Shown: positions 32,976 to 46,000 of the stretch, piece by piece
Layout of the letters: each line of letters opens with the position of its first letter
Position numbering within the stretch: the first letter of the stretch is position 1
Source: Liopterus haemorrhoidalis
Taxonomy: Eukaryota; Arthropoda; Insecta; Coleoptera; Dytiscidae
Reading direction: 5' to 3'
Assembly (NCBI GenBank): GCA_963971575.1
Contig: OZ020622.1
Span: forward strand, 29,542,301-29,606,300
Length of the DNA stretch: 64,000 nt
Translations under genes and position numbers: made by a program
Notes under the pieces: generated by a model
The model's database searches: none
What the model saw: the letters and a program-made list of their open reading frames with translations, nothing else
What the model was told of the DNA's origin: nothing

Positions 32976-34986
32976 ATTGTATACTGAGGCCCTCTGTGCC
33001 AGACTTGACTCTAATGAAACACAGATATAAATGTTTTGATTCTGAACTTGTCTCTTGGCTCAAGGTTCTCTAAAGCATCATCTTCATCATCATTGATATG
33101 CCTTCCTCTATATTTGCTTTTCTTGTAATCGACATCAGGCAATTTTTCCTTTACTTCTTCTTCAAAATGATCGAAAAAATCCCTGGACCCTTTAACAAAA
33201 TCCGAAAGTGAAGCATACAATTTCCTACATACATCTAGACTAATTTGGGGGTCTTACAGTGATTGACTAGTCTTGTGACATTCATCCAGCAAATAACTCC
33301 ATAAATATAATAAATTCAAACTCCTCCATTTTATTCAAAATGTTCATGGCTTGATTTCTTGTTTCGCCTTTCTCTGTAGTATCAATATGCAGCTGATGCA
33401 ATGCATAAACTATTTCATCATAACTATCAAGTATTGGACTTGTGACCATTGAATATGCTTCCCATCTAGTCTTGGACAAAGACTTTGGAATTTTTTAATC
33501 ATCTTTGAAAAATGACAACAGTACTGCCCATCTATGTGTAAATGATGAAAAGAAATTATATATTTCTTGAACAATTCCAAAAATGTTTACTGCATCTAAA
33601 CAACAGTCAACTGTTGCTCTACCAACAAGATTCAGGGAGTGACCAGCACATGAAATATACATAGCATACTTGTTAATCTTCAATATTATTTCTTTCTTGC
33701 TCTTGTATTTGCCAGACATATTGACATCATATGACCGGCCTCGACAACTTACTAAAATCTATTTTGCACTCATTTGTAAGGTAGTTGTGTACCATCTTAG
33801 CCATACTTTCCCCTGTGTGGCTACCCACCTCTAGAAAACGTTCAATAGGGAGCCCATCATCTGGTGAAATATACCTCACAATAACAGTGAGCTGATCAAT
33901 ATGCGACCGGTCTGGAGTTGAATCTACAGATAAACTGAAGTACCCTGAAGTTCTTAAATCATCCAAGATTGAGTCTTTTACTTTAGCCATAGTTTGCCAT
34001 AGTTTGGATAAATTCATCAAATATTGTTTTCGAAAGATAAGATGTGACACCTGATCCATTATTCCCATTTTTTTTTTTTTTTATATATATATATATGGCT
34101 TGCTAGAAAAGGATCAAATTTTGCTATAAGTTCGAGTATTCCAAGGAAATTGCCATTGTGAGGAGAACCAAATGTTTCCTTATCTCCTCTGAAAGATAAA
34201 CCACGCTCTGCCATAGTACTTATGACTGCCACAACTCGTTTAAGAACATTTTTCCAGTACTGCCGTTTATTATTTATCTGTTCTGCTACTTGGCAGTCAA
34301 CTGTTGAGCCACGTTTTCTTGTAAGATATGTTACCGAAGATGTTCTACGGTCTACAGAGTTTTCATGACTTTGAACTAAATAGGTGTTGCGCCAATCACA
34401 AAATCCATCGGATGATTATGGTTTAGAAGAACTTGAAAAGAAATTACACACGAAACAGTATACACGACCAGTTGCTGGCGAATATACTAACCATTCTCTG
34501 CAATATATTTCACCATTGGCCCGTTTACGATAGAACAAGCTTTTTGAGCAACATCTGTCTTGGTTTGCAAAAAGCTTCTTTGATATTTGTGTGCTGACAT
34601 TCTGACGGACCTTTTTCTACCCAGTATTAAATCTCATCTTTACTTAAATCACCCCTTAAATTATCACTTAAATAGCCCAACATCATTGTGTTTGTTTTTT
34701 ATGCTGAATCTTCTGAGCTAGTACTATTCTCTGGTTTATAAATTTTAATATTTGTTGCTTCATTCGTTGAAGTAGATTCTATACAACTAGATGTACCAGG
34801 TTCTGTATCAGGAGTAGGATGAATATCCCGTGTCTGACTCACTGTGGTAGAGGCTTTTGGTTCATCCGGCCCCTTATCTATCTTTGTTAAGAAACTTTTT
34901 AATTTTGTTAACTTGCTCAGCTCTTCTTCAGTTCTCTGCTTCTCTTTCCTCTTTTGTGCTTCACTTTTATAACTTCTGGTTGACAT

Positions 34987-36035
34987 CTTGCAAACTGTGG
35001 GTAGAATATTTAATATAATTATAAACATACATTTAAACGTAATATAATGCATGACATTTTTTTTTAATTGAAATTTTCCTGTGATATTACCACTACTTAC
35101 CAGTAGGCGATATTTTTATAATAAATAATACATGCAAAGAGAAAATTTACAATATCCTCTCAAGTTTTAAGATTAGTTTAATTAATTAAATTAAAGAAGA
35201 AAAAAAACCAAGAAACATATACTTTAATACTTAATTTAATACAATCGAAACAAAATAATATGTATTTTTTAATGTGCAGTTCTTTCAAATATATATTTAA
35301 TCATAACAAAAAAAAAAAAAAACATTAAAAATATATGCTATAATTACAGCTACAGGTGTCCGCATACGATCGACCTATCTATAAATTTTAAATATTGTAT
35401 CTAATGTTTTATCACTTAAATCAATTAAGGACAATATGTCATTAATTTCAATACGTTTTACCAATGTTTATTTACAAAAAATATTATCATGCAAAATCTA
35501 CTGTTATTTTGACTAGAAAATATAGAAAATAGGTTCTCTATTAGAATAGAATGAATCGGACTGACCTGATTTTCCCTCGTTTTTGATGTGCGTTGTTAGT
35601 TGTTGCCATCTTTTGTCTCGTGTAACCTGTTGATTTTCAATTTCAAACCCAAATCCTCGTTCGATAGGACTAAAATGTACGTGTGGACTGGATCTTACAA
35701 GACTTGGGAAGAAATCGAATCTGAATTTAGTTCTTGCACTTTATTACTTTAAGAGAATACATCGGAATTTTTTACAGTCGTTGGCTGAGACGTTCGCTAG
35801 CTTCTACCACTCCTTGTCTTTTCTTCGGACCGGCGCTGTTGGAAACATCCGACTCGCCTTGCGCGCGAGAGCGTACGTATTCAAATTCAAACTTGCACGA
35901 ACAAATAACATATTAAAAAAATGGTTTAAAAATTGACTTAAAAAAGGTTTAGAATAATTTAAAATAAATACAATACATAATTAAATAAATTTACAAATAT
36001 ACATCAATACACAAAGAAAAATATTGCAAACTTGT
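34987..36035. other. Noncoding stretch, duplicate of 24487-25535
   Basis: AT-rich upstream region of hAT-F and 3' UTR of LINE-A. Nothing further was recognised. Confidence 0.5.
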
Positions 36036-36602
36036 CTAGACAGCGTTCACGAGATCATTTAAGTTATTGAACAGGTAGTCTTCAATAGAATAAAATGCTT
36101 TAGCAATAAGATACTTATTCATAATTTTTTTAAAATTGTTAGCTGGTTTTTGTCTGAGGTTGAAGTTAAAACATTTAAAAAAAATTATAGCGTAATAATT
36201 GTTCCTATTTCTAGATTTTGTAAGTCGAGTAAAATCAGGACGTATATTATTTTTATTTCGCGTATTATGATCATGCATCTCCCCATGAAGGTGATAGTCT
36301 TCAACCTGGCGGTGAGCGGTGAGCTGAATTTATCAAGCATTGTAAAATATATATACAGGGATATTTTAGTATGTTAAGCGAAATATATTGTTGTTTACAG
36401 TCTTCTCTGTAGCCGATCCCGCTAATGACACATAGAGCTCTACGTTGCAGAGCAAATAATCTGTTCGCTTGGGGAGCGTGACCCCACATCAGTATTGCAT
36501 AAGACAGGTGGGAATGAACGAATGTAAAATAGATAATTTTCAAAATATTGTGTGATACACAATTCTGTAAGTTACGTAAACAGTACATGGCCTTACAGAT
36601 AT
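36036..36602 (-). pseudogene. LINE-A RT C-terminal part, copy B (parental)
   Basis: Duplicate of 25536-26102 with a two-base difference (INSGHR against INSAHR, 25821-25822/36321-36322). In this position it is the true continuation of LINE-A from 41174 across Gypsy-1. GATAT at 36598-36602 is the left half of the Gypsy-1 target duplication. Confidence 0.88.
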
Positions 36603-36738
36603 TGTGACAACTTTATGTTGTTTGTATAAGTTCTTTATTAACATAAATTACATATATGAATTACAATTGATTTGTACACGTTCGGCCTCAGCCATGATAT
36701 ATGTTGTGCAGTGTTGCCAACTAGCAACATCTGTTACA
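36603..36738 (-). repeat. Gypsy-1 3' LTR
   Basis: 136 bp, matching 41033-41168 base for base as far as read. Near-identity of the LTRs implies a fairly young insertion, although the coding region already has a stop, a frameshift and an insertion. Confidence 0.95.
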
Positions 36739-36822
36739 TCTCCCTTTTTTCCTTTATTGCAATTATACATTTATTTTAAATACATTAACTATTTTCATGC
36801 AATACTGTTTTATATAACATTT

Positions 36823-39800
36823 TTAATTTTTTATTACATAGTCCTTAAATCTAATTGGTTTTACAACTAGCCTACCTACCCTCGTTTTATAATGATTCTC
36901 TGTATCATTATAATTTACAGCATTGCTTTCCTGTCCCATTTCTACATTTATGTCATTTTCCTGTGGTAATTCTACTTGTGGAACCACTGTAAATTCATTT
37001 TGTGATTTTTTGAGAAAACTAGAGTTCCTTCTAAAATTGTTATTGAACTCATCTCTAACAATATATGATCTTGGTGTATTGCACTTTTGTATCATTTCCC
37101 CAGGAACCCAACATTTATCCTGCCTAATTACAATACTATCTTTTGGCTTAAATTCATCTCTGTATTTAGCGTTTATATTGTAGTGGTTTTGTCTTTTATT
37201 CTGTTTATTTTCTAACAGAGATTTAACATTTTTAGTAACCTTAGGTTTAAGTAGTTGTTGTGATATGGGTATATTTGTTCTTATCAGTCTACTGTTAAGT
37301 AATTCTGATGGCGAAAAATTTAATCCTGTTATAGGAGTTGCTCTATATTCCAACAAACATTCCAAAATATCAGTATTGCTTTCATTGGACTTTTTTAACA
37401 TTAATTTACAAATTCCCACAGCCTTCTCAGCTAACCCATTAGACTTGGGATATTTTGGACTTGACGTGACTGTTTCAAATCCCCATTGTTTTGCAAATTC
37501 TTTAATAATAATAATAATAATAATTTATTTAACTCAGTTGATCAATACATGATATATGAGACGTCAGTAACTTAAAATATAGGTCTAAAATTCTTATAAA
37601 AAATTATTATTACAGTCATAAAATCAATAAAAGAAAAGAAAACATTAATTAATAAATTATCACTAGAATATAATAAAATAAAATAAAATAAAATTGAATA
37701 GAAAGGAATTAAAAGGCATATTATCTGACATAAAAACCATTGGAATACCCAAACAGCAAATATGCGTTTTAGAATATCTATTACACATTCAGCAGTTTTA
37801 TTATACATTTGGTGTAATTCAATCCATTTACTATAATAATCAACTACAACTAAATAGTCATTTCCATTATAATACAAAATATCGGCAGCAACTTTCTGAA
37901 ACGGAAGGTTTGGTATTTCATGTGATATTAACGGTTCTTTAATGTTAGCCTTACTATATCTTTCGCAAATTTTACATTTCGATATAAACTTCTCTATATC
38001 GGCAGTTATCCCTGGCCAATATAAAATTTTCCTCGCTCTAGCTTTTGTTTTTTCCATACCAAAATGGGCTTTGTGTAGTTTATTTAATATTTCTACCCTT
38101 AAGCTACTAGGTATACCAATTTTGTTCTCAAACATTAACAACTCATTTTTATAATATAATTCGTTTCTAAGTTTCCAAAATGGTTTAACTCTAATGTCTA
38201 AGAGTTTCTTATCTACTTTCCAGCCTTCCTCACAGTATTTTACTATCATTTGCATGACCTCATCGTTCCGTGTTTTTATTTTTATTTCTTTTAAATGGTT
38301 TTTCGAGATGGGTATGTTTACATCTAATGTATGTACTATTTCGGTCATTTCTATATCATTGTTTACTTTATCTTTTAAATATGATCTCGATAACAAATCC
38401 GCGATATAAAGTTCTTTTCCCGGCTTGTATTCAATATTAAAATCGTATTTTAATAGTTTTAATTTCATGCGTTGTAACCGCGACGTTACTTTATTTATAT
38501 CTTTTTCTTTTATGACAACCAGTGGTTTATGGTCACTGTTGACTTTTATTTTTCTCCCTTACACAAATTGATGAAATTTTTCAAAACAAAAAACAATTGC
38601 TAGCATTTCCTTCTCAATTTGCGCGTATCTCTCTTCACATTCCGAGAGGCTTCTCGAGCAGAAACTAATTGGTTTGTTATTTTGTAACAGACAGCCACCT
38701 ATGCCCGATTGACTGGCATCTGTCTGTATTACAATAGGTAATTTTGCATCAAAAATACTGAGACTTGGTAATTTTGCTATTAAATTTTTTATACTGGTAA
38801 AAGTTTTTTCATGGTCTAGAGTCCACACAAACTCTACATTATTTTTTATTAATTTTCGGAGTGGAGCTACAATTTCCGACAATTTTGGTATGAACTTCGT
38901 AAGATAATTTATCATACCTAGTATTGTAAGTAATTCTTTTTTGTTTTTAGGTTTTTCTAACTCCAAAATAGCCCTAACTTGTTCCGGGTCAGCTTTAATA
39001 CCATCTTTATTTATAATTTGGCCTAAATATTTAACTTCGCTTACTTTGTATTGTACCTTTTCTGGATTAAACTTAACACCAAACTCCCTTGCTCTTTTTA
39101 AGAACTTCTCCATTATTTCGTCATGTTCTTTTTCATCCTTTCCTGCAATAATACAGTCATCAAAGTAAATACCGATTCCTAAATCTGAAAACATTTTTTC
39201 ATTAGTTTTTTGAAACACTTCCGGACTTGTTTTAAGACCAAAAGGTAGTCTCTTAAATTTATATTTTCCAAAAGGCGTTATAAAAGTACAGAGTTTACTA
39301 CTTTCTTTATCTATACTTATGTGATAAAACCCTTCCTTCATGTCTAAAACACTAAAAACTTTTTTATCTTTTAATTTTAAAGCAATTTCCTCAATAGTTG
39401 GTATTGGATACTGTTCTGTACAGATATATTTATTTAAATTGTTTGGGTCTAAACAAATTCGCAATTTACCATTACTTTTTTCAACTATTACAATGTTACT
39501 AATCCATTCCGAAGGTTCATCAACCTTTTCTATAATATTTCTTTTAGTTAAGGACTCTAAAGTCTTCTTTAGTTTTATTTTAATTGTTTCTGGTACTTTC
39601 CTATTACTATTAGCTACTGGCACCGCATTTTTACTTAGTACTATTTTGTACTGAAATTTAGTTTTGCCTACTCCATTGAATATTTCTTTATTTTTATTTA
39701 TAAATTCTTTAGTATCGTTATTTTTAGAAATCAAGTCAACACGTTTAATTATGTTCATTTCCATGCAAGCTTTACGGCCTAAGATAGCACTGCTATCTAC

Positions 39801-40916
39801 ATCTACCACAGAAAATTTTACTTTATAATATTCCTCTTTTATTCTACAATTTAATGTAATAGTTCCTAATATTTTTATTTTATTATTATTACTGTATGTC
39901 ATTATTGATTTGTTTGACTTAATTAATTCAGCATTTGGAGCACACAATTTCAACAGTCTTAAAGGTAATACATTACACTGTGCACCCGTATCAATTTTAA
40001 ATCCAATTTTAGTTTTATTTATCTTTACTGACTCAAACCATTCATTTTTTATTTCCCTATTACTTAAAGAATCCCTTTTAAGTTCAAAAATCTCATCGTC
40101 ACTATCACTATTATCTACTTTATTCATTTCATTAATTTTCTTACCAATAACCCTTTTATTTATAGTATCATTGTTAGATCTACACCCTATAGCATAATGG
40201 TTTCGTTTTTTACATTTATTACATTTTTTTCCATATGCTGGACAACTACCTCGACTGTGAGTCGTACCACATTTTAAACACTTATATTTACCTATATCCT
40301 CTACAGAGTTACCTGTATTTTTACTCCTATTTTTATTATGACAACCTTTTATAGCATCTACTGATACGTGTTCTTGTAGACCCTTAAGTTGCATCTTACT
40401 GATCTCTGCAGCTCTGCACTGGTCCACTGCTGTTTTCAACTTCAAATCTGCTATTCGTAACAGTCTTTCTTTTAACGCAGCATCCTTGATACCCAATATG
40501 ACTCGATCCCTGATTAGCGACTCCTCTTGTTCACCAAAATTACATGTCTTTGCTAGAATTTTCAACTCCGTTAAGAAATGATCAAACTCTTCGCCTTCAT
40601 TCTGGTTTCTTGTGAAGAACTTATATCTGTCATACGTCTCATTCTTGTGAGGTTCACAGTAGTTAGTAAACGCTGCCACAACACAATCGTATTTATTTTT
40701 ATCTTGTTCATTTTCAAATGTTAACGTATTAAAAATATCTATAGCTTCTTCACCAGCCACATTTAAAAATATCGCAATTTTAGTTTTATCTGGTTTTTCA
40801 TTAAGACCAGCTGCTGTCATATAGATATTAAATGCTTGTTTAAATTTCTTGAAGTTATTACGGACGTTGTTGTCAAAAACTATCGACTTCGGCGGCTTAA
40901 AGTTTGCACTTGCCAT
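36823..40916 (-). pseudogene. Gypsy-1 gag-pol polyprotein, disrupted
   Basis: Start taken at ATG 40916 (MASANFKPP). Order: Mag-type Gag; a CCHC region (CLKCGTTHSRGSC and CNKCKKRNHYAIGC, about 40280-40190); protease with KIDTGAQCNVLPL (about 39990); RT with LPFGLKTSPEVFQ and YFDDCIIAG (about 39250-39140); RNase H with QTDASQSGIGG (about 38740-38710); integrase HHCC-like part (about 38090-37960) and core. Defects: a TAA at 38559-38561 where a sense codon is expected in RNase H, a 1-nt deletion near 37750, and a 192-bp insertion (37504-37695) in the integrase core. Gag and pol share one frame with no shift. Confidence 0.92.
37504..37695 (-). mobile_element. 192-bp insertion in Gypsy-1 integrase, probable LINE 3' end
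   Basis: Absent at the matching point of copy A (27003/27004), so it postdates the tandem duplication or segregated with one copy. The left edge is (TAA)n, which on the minus strand reads as a (TTA)n LINE tail. The right edge is AAATAAAATAAAATAAAATT. A short 5'-truncated LINE insertion is the simplest reading. No clear target duplication beyond 1-3 T is seen. Confidence 0.65.
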
Positions 40917-41020
40917 TTTTATGTACCTTATTTTTTTTAGGTTAAGCACCACGTGCTACTTTATTATTAAATTTTAAATTTTCATTTACGGTATTTTATT
41001 ACTTGTTTTAACACTTTTAA

Positions 41021-41032
41021 CACCTGACACCA
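41021..41032 (-). promoter_or_regulatory. Gypsy-1 primer binding site
   Basis: The minus strand reads TGGTGTCAGGTG directly after the 5' LTR, with no gap. It begins TGG, as expected for pairing with a tRNA 3' CCA end. The tRNA species was not assigned. Confidence 0.8.
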
Positions 41033-41168
41033 TGTGACAACTTTATGTTGTTTGTATAAGTTCTTTATTAACATAAATTACATATATGAATTACAATTGA
41101 TTTGTACACGTTCGGCCTCAGCCATGATATATGTTGTGCAGTGTTGCCAACTAGCAACATCTGTTACA
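41033..41168 (-). repeat. Gypsy-1 5' LTR
   Basis: 136-bp LTR, followed on the plus strand by the GATAT target duplication (41169-41173). It should hold the element promoter; no convincing TATA box was identified. Confidence 0.95.
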
Positions 41169-42624
41169 GATATATTTTTCGCTACCGAGTCTATGTGCTC
41201 TTCCCAGTATAATTTATTATTGATTTTGACACCCAGAAACTTAGTGTATGAAATCACAGTCAAATTTGTAGGTAATAGTAGGGTCAGAATTTAAAACGGT
41301 CTTGTCATCGGCAATTTTTTTTTTTCTATATTACATTATTTGTAAAAGGAAAGTCGTTAATGTAATTTAAAAATAATATTGGGCCTGGAATGGAACCCTG
41401 GGGTACCCCATGTATCATAGTTTTGTAGTCAGATGATTTTCCATTAATAATGACAGATTGTCTTCTTTCCGTAAGGTACCATTCAAGTAAACTACAACTA
41501 TTTTGGTCAATTCGTAAAATTTTAATAAGATATAGTGATCGGCACAGTCAAACGCTTTCGTTAAGTCAAAAAATATAGCTGAACAAAATTCTTTATTTTC
41601 AAAACTTTTTGTAACAAATTCGGTAAATTCTAATATCGTCAGTGTTGTTGATTTACCCGAACGAAAGCCGAATTGTTGTGGGCTTAAAATGTTACATACC
41701 TCCAAATGGTTTATAATGTGAATTTTTAAAATATTTTCAAAGATTTCCGAATATATTGGTAGGAGTGACATCGGTCGAAAATTTCCCTTTTTATATATTG
41801 GCACTACCGATGCAAGTTTAAGTGCGGAAGGAAAAACATTTAACCGAATACAGAGGTTAATTAACTTTGTTAACGGTGATATTATAATGTCTATAGTATA
41901 TTTTACTAAATCGACATTTAAGCCATACGCATCTCAAGTACTCTTGTTTTTTAACGAGTTGGCCACGTCCTATACATGGGCTTGTGATACCTCCGAAAAG
42001 GAGAATGACGATATATTTGACAGGACTGATGTTGAAGATTTGAGTAGGTCAATAGGATTGTCATGTGCTGGTGGAAGTTTAGACTCTAAGTTTTCAGCTA
42101 TGCTAACAAAAAATCATTAACATCGTTGGGGTCCAAGGAGCAATAGGTTTCTGTCTTACTAGGTCTATTGTTATTAATTAGTGTCCTTTAGAAGTATTTT
42201 TTGAGCCTTTTATAAAATTATTGTTTGCTACAATTTTAGCTTGTTTTTTAGCCTCCCGATATTTTTTTCTAAAATTATTTCGCATTAATTTGTTTTTATT
42301 TGTTGGATTATGTATGAAGAAAGAGTGCAAAAGGTCCAGTGTGTTTCTCATCTTTTTGAGCTTTTCATTATACCAGAATATATCTGTATTTGGGATATTA
42401 CCGTTTTTTTTTTTTTTTTTTCACTGGAAAAGATACATTATAGATGTTAAGTACAAGTTTCATAAATATATTAAATTTTAGATTTACGTCAAGTTTAGTT
42501 TCGTCGATAAATTCCCAAGAAGTATTTGTCTAATGTTTAAAAAATATTGACTTACCCTTGTTTGTTATAGGTCTAGATTCTTTGTACTGAGCAGGTTCGT
42601 GTATCTTATTGCTATTGTTTAGAG
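41169..42624 (-). pseudogene. LINE-A (CR1/Jockey group) RT and linker, central part
   Basis: The minus strand continues LINE-A from its endonuclease piece (50966-51270) across hAT-H. A linker segment (about 42610-42220) is followed by RT motifs: VVPIYKKGNFRPMSLLP (about 41815-41770), QQFGFRSGKSTT (about 41680), AIFFDLTKAFDCADH (about 41575-41530), GVPQGS (about 41410-41390) and ADDKT (about 41320-41300). KFLGVKINNKLYWEEHID (about 41240-41190) follows, and then Gypsy-1 interrupts. A deletion after the ADD motif and several frame changes show decay. Confidence 0.85.
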
Positions 42625-43079
42625 CAGGGGTCGCCAAACTTTTTTGATCATCGACCCCTATATCATTTTTCGAAATCTCCATCGACCCACATAAAAGTAA
42701 TTTTCAGTTAATTAAAATAAAAATCTATTAGATACTGTGTTTGTACATTTATTTTATGGTTTTAAACATTTATTAAAGTAATAGTACATTTTATAACAAT
42801 AGTTTTATGAAAAATGTATTAATGTTGAAATTTAAATACCTTCATATTTATTAAATAATAAGTATATGGGAAGTATTAGCGAACAGATAATAATAACACC
42901 TTTACTTCCACATTTTATTGTATATTTTGTATATTAAATTATTGTACACACTGTTTGTTACATATCTGTCAAAATATTATTAATTATTGTTCAATTATTT
43001 TTGTCACTCCGGTTACGGGCGAGGGCGACTATGTTCATAAGTCTATCCGCCACACCACCCCCCCGCGGAGTGCGGAGCA

Positions 43080-46000
43080 CTATCCCGATGTGAAGAAGTT
43101 TGGGAAGCGAACTTGTCGACCTGATCGAGTACAGCGGCCATCGTCGGAGGCTTGGGGCGCTGTGGTTGAAGGTAATGCAGGCATTCGTTCAGATCTGTTG
43201 CCTGTGGTTCTTTTTCTGGATTCTTCATCGCTCCGAGTATCGTGTTGGTGCTGACGGGAATGGCGTGATGCTTGCTCATTCGAAAGTATGTGCGCTGGCT
43301 TTACTCGATCAATGGAAACTCTAGTTGGTTTCCCACGCAGACGAAGAGTGAGAGTTTTCTCGTCTCGATCGAGAATTTCATGAGAGCCGGAGTATGGAGG
43401 CTGTAGAGGTCTACGCACGGAATCGTCCCTAAGGAAAGCATGGCTGAAAGAAGCCAAATCTTTAAAAATAAACGTTCCGGGTTTCGCATGCCGGGATGCT
43501 GGAACAGGACGAAGTTTGATGGCGTGCATACGCAGCCGGTTGAGAAGACTTGTGACGTCTTTAGGCTGCGTCGAGTTAACCGGATAAGTGATAAGTTCTC
43601 CAGGGAGACGGAGCGGTTCCCGGGATATTAACTCAGCCGTAGATGCATTGATGTCTTCCTTGAGGGCTGTGCGGAGTCCTAGTAGAACCCACGGGAGCGC
43701 TGTGCGCCATGTGTCACCTTCGTGACTCATGAGAGCGGCTTTAAGGGAACGGTGGAAACGTTCGACCAAAATAAGAAATAAGAAAAAATAATAAAAGTGA
43801 TGACTCGAATTGTCGACCCTGATCGCAAGTTATATGTTGCGGCACACCAAAGCGTGCAACCCAACCGTAGAGAAAAACCCACGTGACTGACTCGGCAGTG
43901 ATATCCGAAAGCAATATTACCTCGGGCCATCGAGTAAAGCGATCAACAGCTGTCAGGAGATAACGGAAACCGGAAGAAGGGGGTAATGGGCCGACTAGAT
44001 CGACATGGACATGGGAGAAACGGGCTGACGGCGTAGTAAAGTGACTTAGTGGCGCTGAAATGTGACGCGTCACTTTGGAACGCTGACATGATAAGCATGT
44101 ACGAGCCCGTTCGCGACAATCGCGTTTCATTGAAGGCCAAACGTAGCGATCGGCAACTAGTTTGACAGTAGCCCGTGTTCCTGGGTGCCTAAGGTTATGC
44201 AATAATTCGAATATACGGCGGCGAAACGGTGATGTTACAAAAGGACGGGGTCTTCCCGTTGACGTATCACAGTATAGGACTGTTGTTGACCCCGGGACAG
44301 GAACATGTTCAAGATTGAGCGAAGAATCAGGACACAGGTATACATGAAGTTCCTCGCCACGAATCTGTGAATTTGCCAAGTCCTGAAGATCGGGAGGTCG
44401 AGTGATGACTTCGATGCGCGAGAGACAATCGGCAACAACGTTATCTGCGCCGCTAATATGTTCGATGTCAGTTGTAAATTGCGAGATAAATGACGGCTGG
44501 TTGAGCTGGACGGGTGCAAGTTTATCTCGACGCTCATTAAAGGCAAACGTTATCGGCTTGTGGTCTGTATAAATTCTACAATGTTGGGCCTCAAGGATGT
44601 GCTTGAAGTGTTTGACTGCCTCGTACACCGCGAGAAGTTCACGATGATATGGTGGCCAACTTGCCTGACTGGATGACAATTTCTTAGAGAAAAATGCCAG
44701 GGGCTGCCAAGTGTCATTTACTCGTTGCTAAAGGCAAGCTCCTACGGCTATTATCGAAGCGTCCGTGAAAAGTCCAAGAAGGGCATCTACAACGGGGTGC
44801 GCGCCCAGTGTTGCGTCGGATAGGCTCTCTTTACAGGCGATAAAGGATGCTTCGAGTTCCGAATTCCAAGGCATGGGTTGCTTACCTTTCAATTTTGTGT
44901 TAGCAAGAGCGCCGTGGAGGGGCGCCTGAAGTTTGGCCGCATTGGGAAGAAATCTGCGGTAAAAGTTAACCATACCAAGGAACCTTCGTAGCCCTTGCAC
45001 TGTTTTTGGCAAAGGATAGCTTCGTAGGGCAGAAATGCGTTCAGGGGAGAGCGAGTCCCAGCAGTATACACATGATGGCCAAGAAAAATTACTTCTGGAA
45101 CATCCAAAACAAATTTGGCCGGGTTTACCACGACACCGTAGTCCACCAGGCGCTGAAAAACGATTTTAAGATGAGTTATGTGTTCTTCTGTAGAACGAGA
45201 TGAGATCAAAATGTCATCGATGTAGGTATAACAAAAGTCAAGACCTCGGGTTACCTCGTCCATAAATCTCTGAAATGTTTGGCCAGCATTCCTGAGACCG
45301 ATGGTCATGATCGCGGTCTTGCATATGTCTTCTGGATGCACTGGAATCTGTTGGTACGCTTTTACTAGATCGATAGTGGAGAAGACAGTACAACCGGTGA
45401 GTTTATGTGCAAAATCTGCAATGTGACGCACAGGGTACCGATCTGGTATAGTGCGGGCGTTAAGAGCTCTATAATCACCACAGGGACGCCAACTACTGTC
45501 GCGTTTAGCAACAATATGTAGAGGCGAGGACCAAGCGCTTTCCGGAGGGCGAGCAGTGCCAACGCGCAGCATCTCGTTGAACTCCGTTTCAGCACCGGCG
45601 AGCTTACCTGGAGCGAGACGACGTGGCCGGCAGGACACCAGCGGGCCATCTGTCGTTCGGATGTAATGGACCGTCTGATGCTTGACTTCACGTGGGATTC
45701 CTGGAGGCCTGGCAACGTCTGGGAACTCGACAAACACGGTGGCGAAAGGAGATGTCCCAGTGACGATCTTGACGCTTCTGTGTTTGGTACTTACCACCTG
45801 ACCTTGGGCGTGTAGACCTGTTGTGCCATCTAACAGGCGGCCGGTACGACAGTCTGGAAGCAAGTGGTAATGAGCCAGAAAATTTGCGCCGATAATAGGG
45901 ATTCCGACGTCTGCAATGATGAAATGCCAATGGAAGTCTCGGCGCAATCCGAAGTTGAGCGTCAGTGGCAGGAACCCATATGTTTTGATTCCAGTGTTGT

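Larger units (their letters stand above)
31014..34986 (-). pseudogene. hAT-F transposase, broken, copy B
   Basis: Duplicate of 20516-24486 with the same disruptions. One replacement was seen (Asn to Lys in the IILNINKYAM block, from A/C at 23177/33675), and the T/(TA) tract near 34068-34097 is 2 bp longer. It is interrupted by E at 31143-32975 as in copy A. Confidence 0.8.
27191..37882 (+). repeat. Tandem duplication, copy B (parental right end)
   Basis: Direct repeat of 16693-27190 with a 2-bp microsatellite difference near 34080, a 192-bp insertion at 37504-37695 and a 1-nt deletion near 37750. Homology ends at 37882, inside the complete Gypsy-1. This copy continues into the rest of Gypsy-1 and LINE-A, so its right side is the ancestral arrangement, just as copy A's left side is. 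Confidence 0.9.
36603..41168 (-). mobile_element. Complete Mag-type Ty3/Gypsy retrotransposon (Gypsy-1)
   Basis: 4566 bp with 136-bp LTRs (36603-36738 and 41033-41168) that look identical and start and end TG...CA. The 5-bp target duplication GATAT is at 36598-36602 and 41169-41173. The primer binding site abuts the 5' LTR, and a purine-rich PPT abuts the 3' LTR (plus strand TCTCCCTTTTTTCC, 36739-36752). One long gag-pol frame runs on the minus strand. Gag type, a single protease-RT-RNase H-integrase order and short LTRs suit the Mag lineage. It is inserted in the RT gene of LINE-A. Confidence 0.93.

Noticed and set aside
16693..37882. Two independent clusters of the same elements
   Set aside because: Order, truncation points, frameshifts and target flanks are all identical, so it is one segmental duplication.
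39340..39654. Plus-strand frames of 75-104 codons within 38900-40200
   Set aside because: Antisense to the Gypsy-1 gag-pol frame, produced by its AT-rich codon use.
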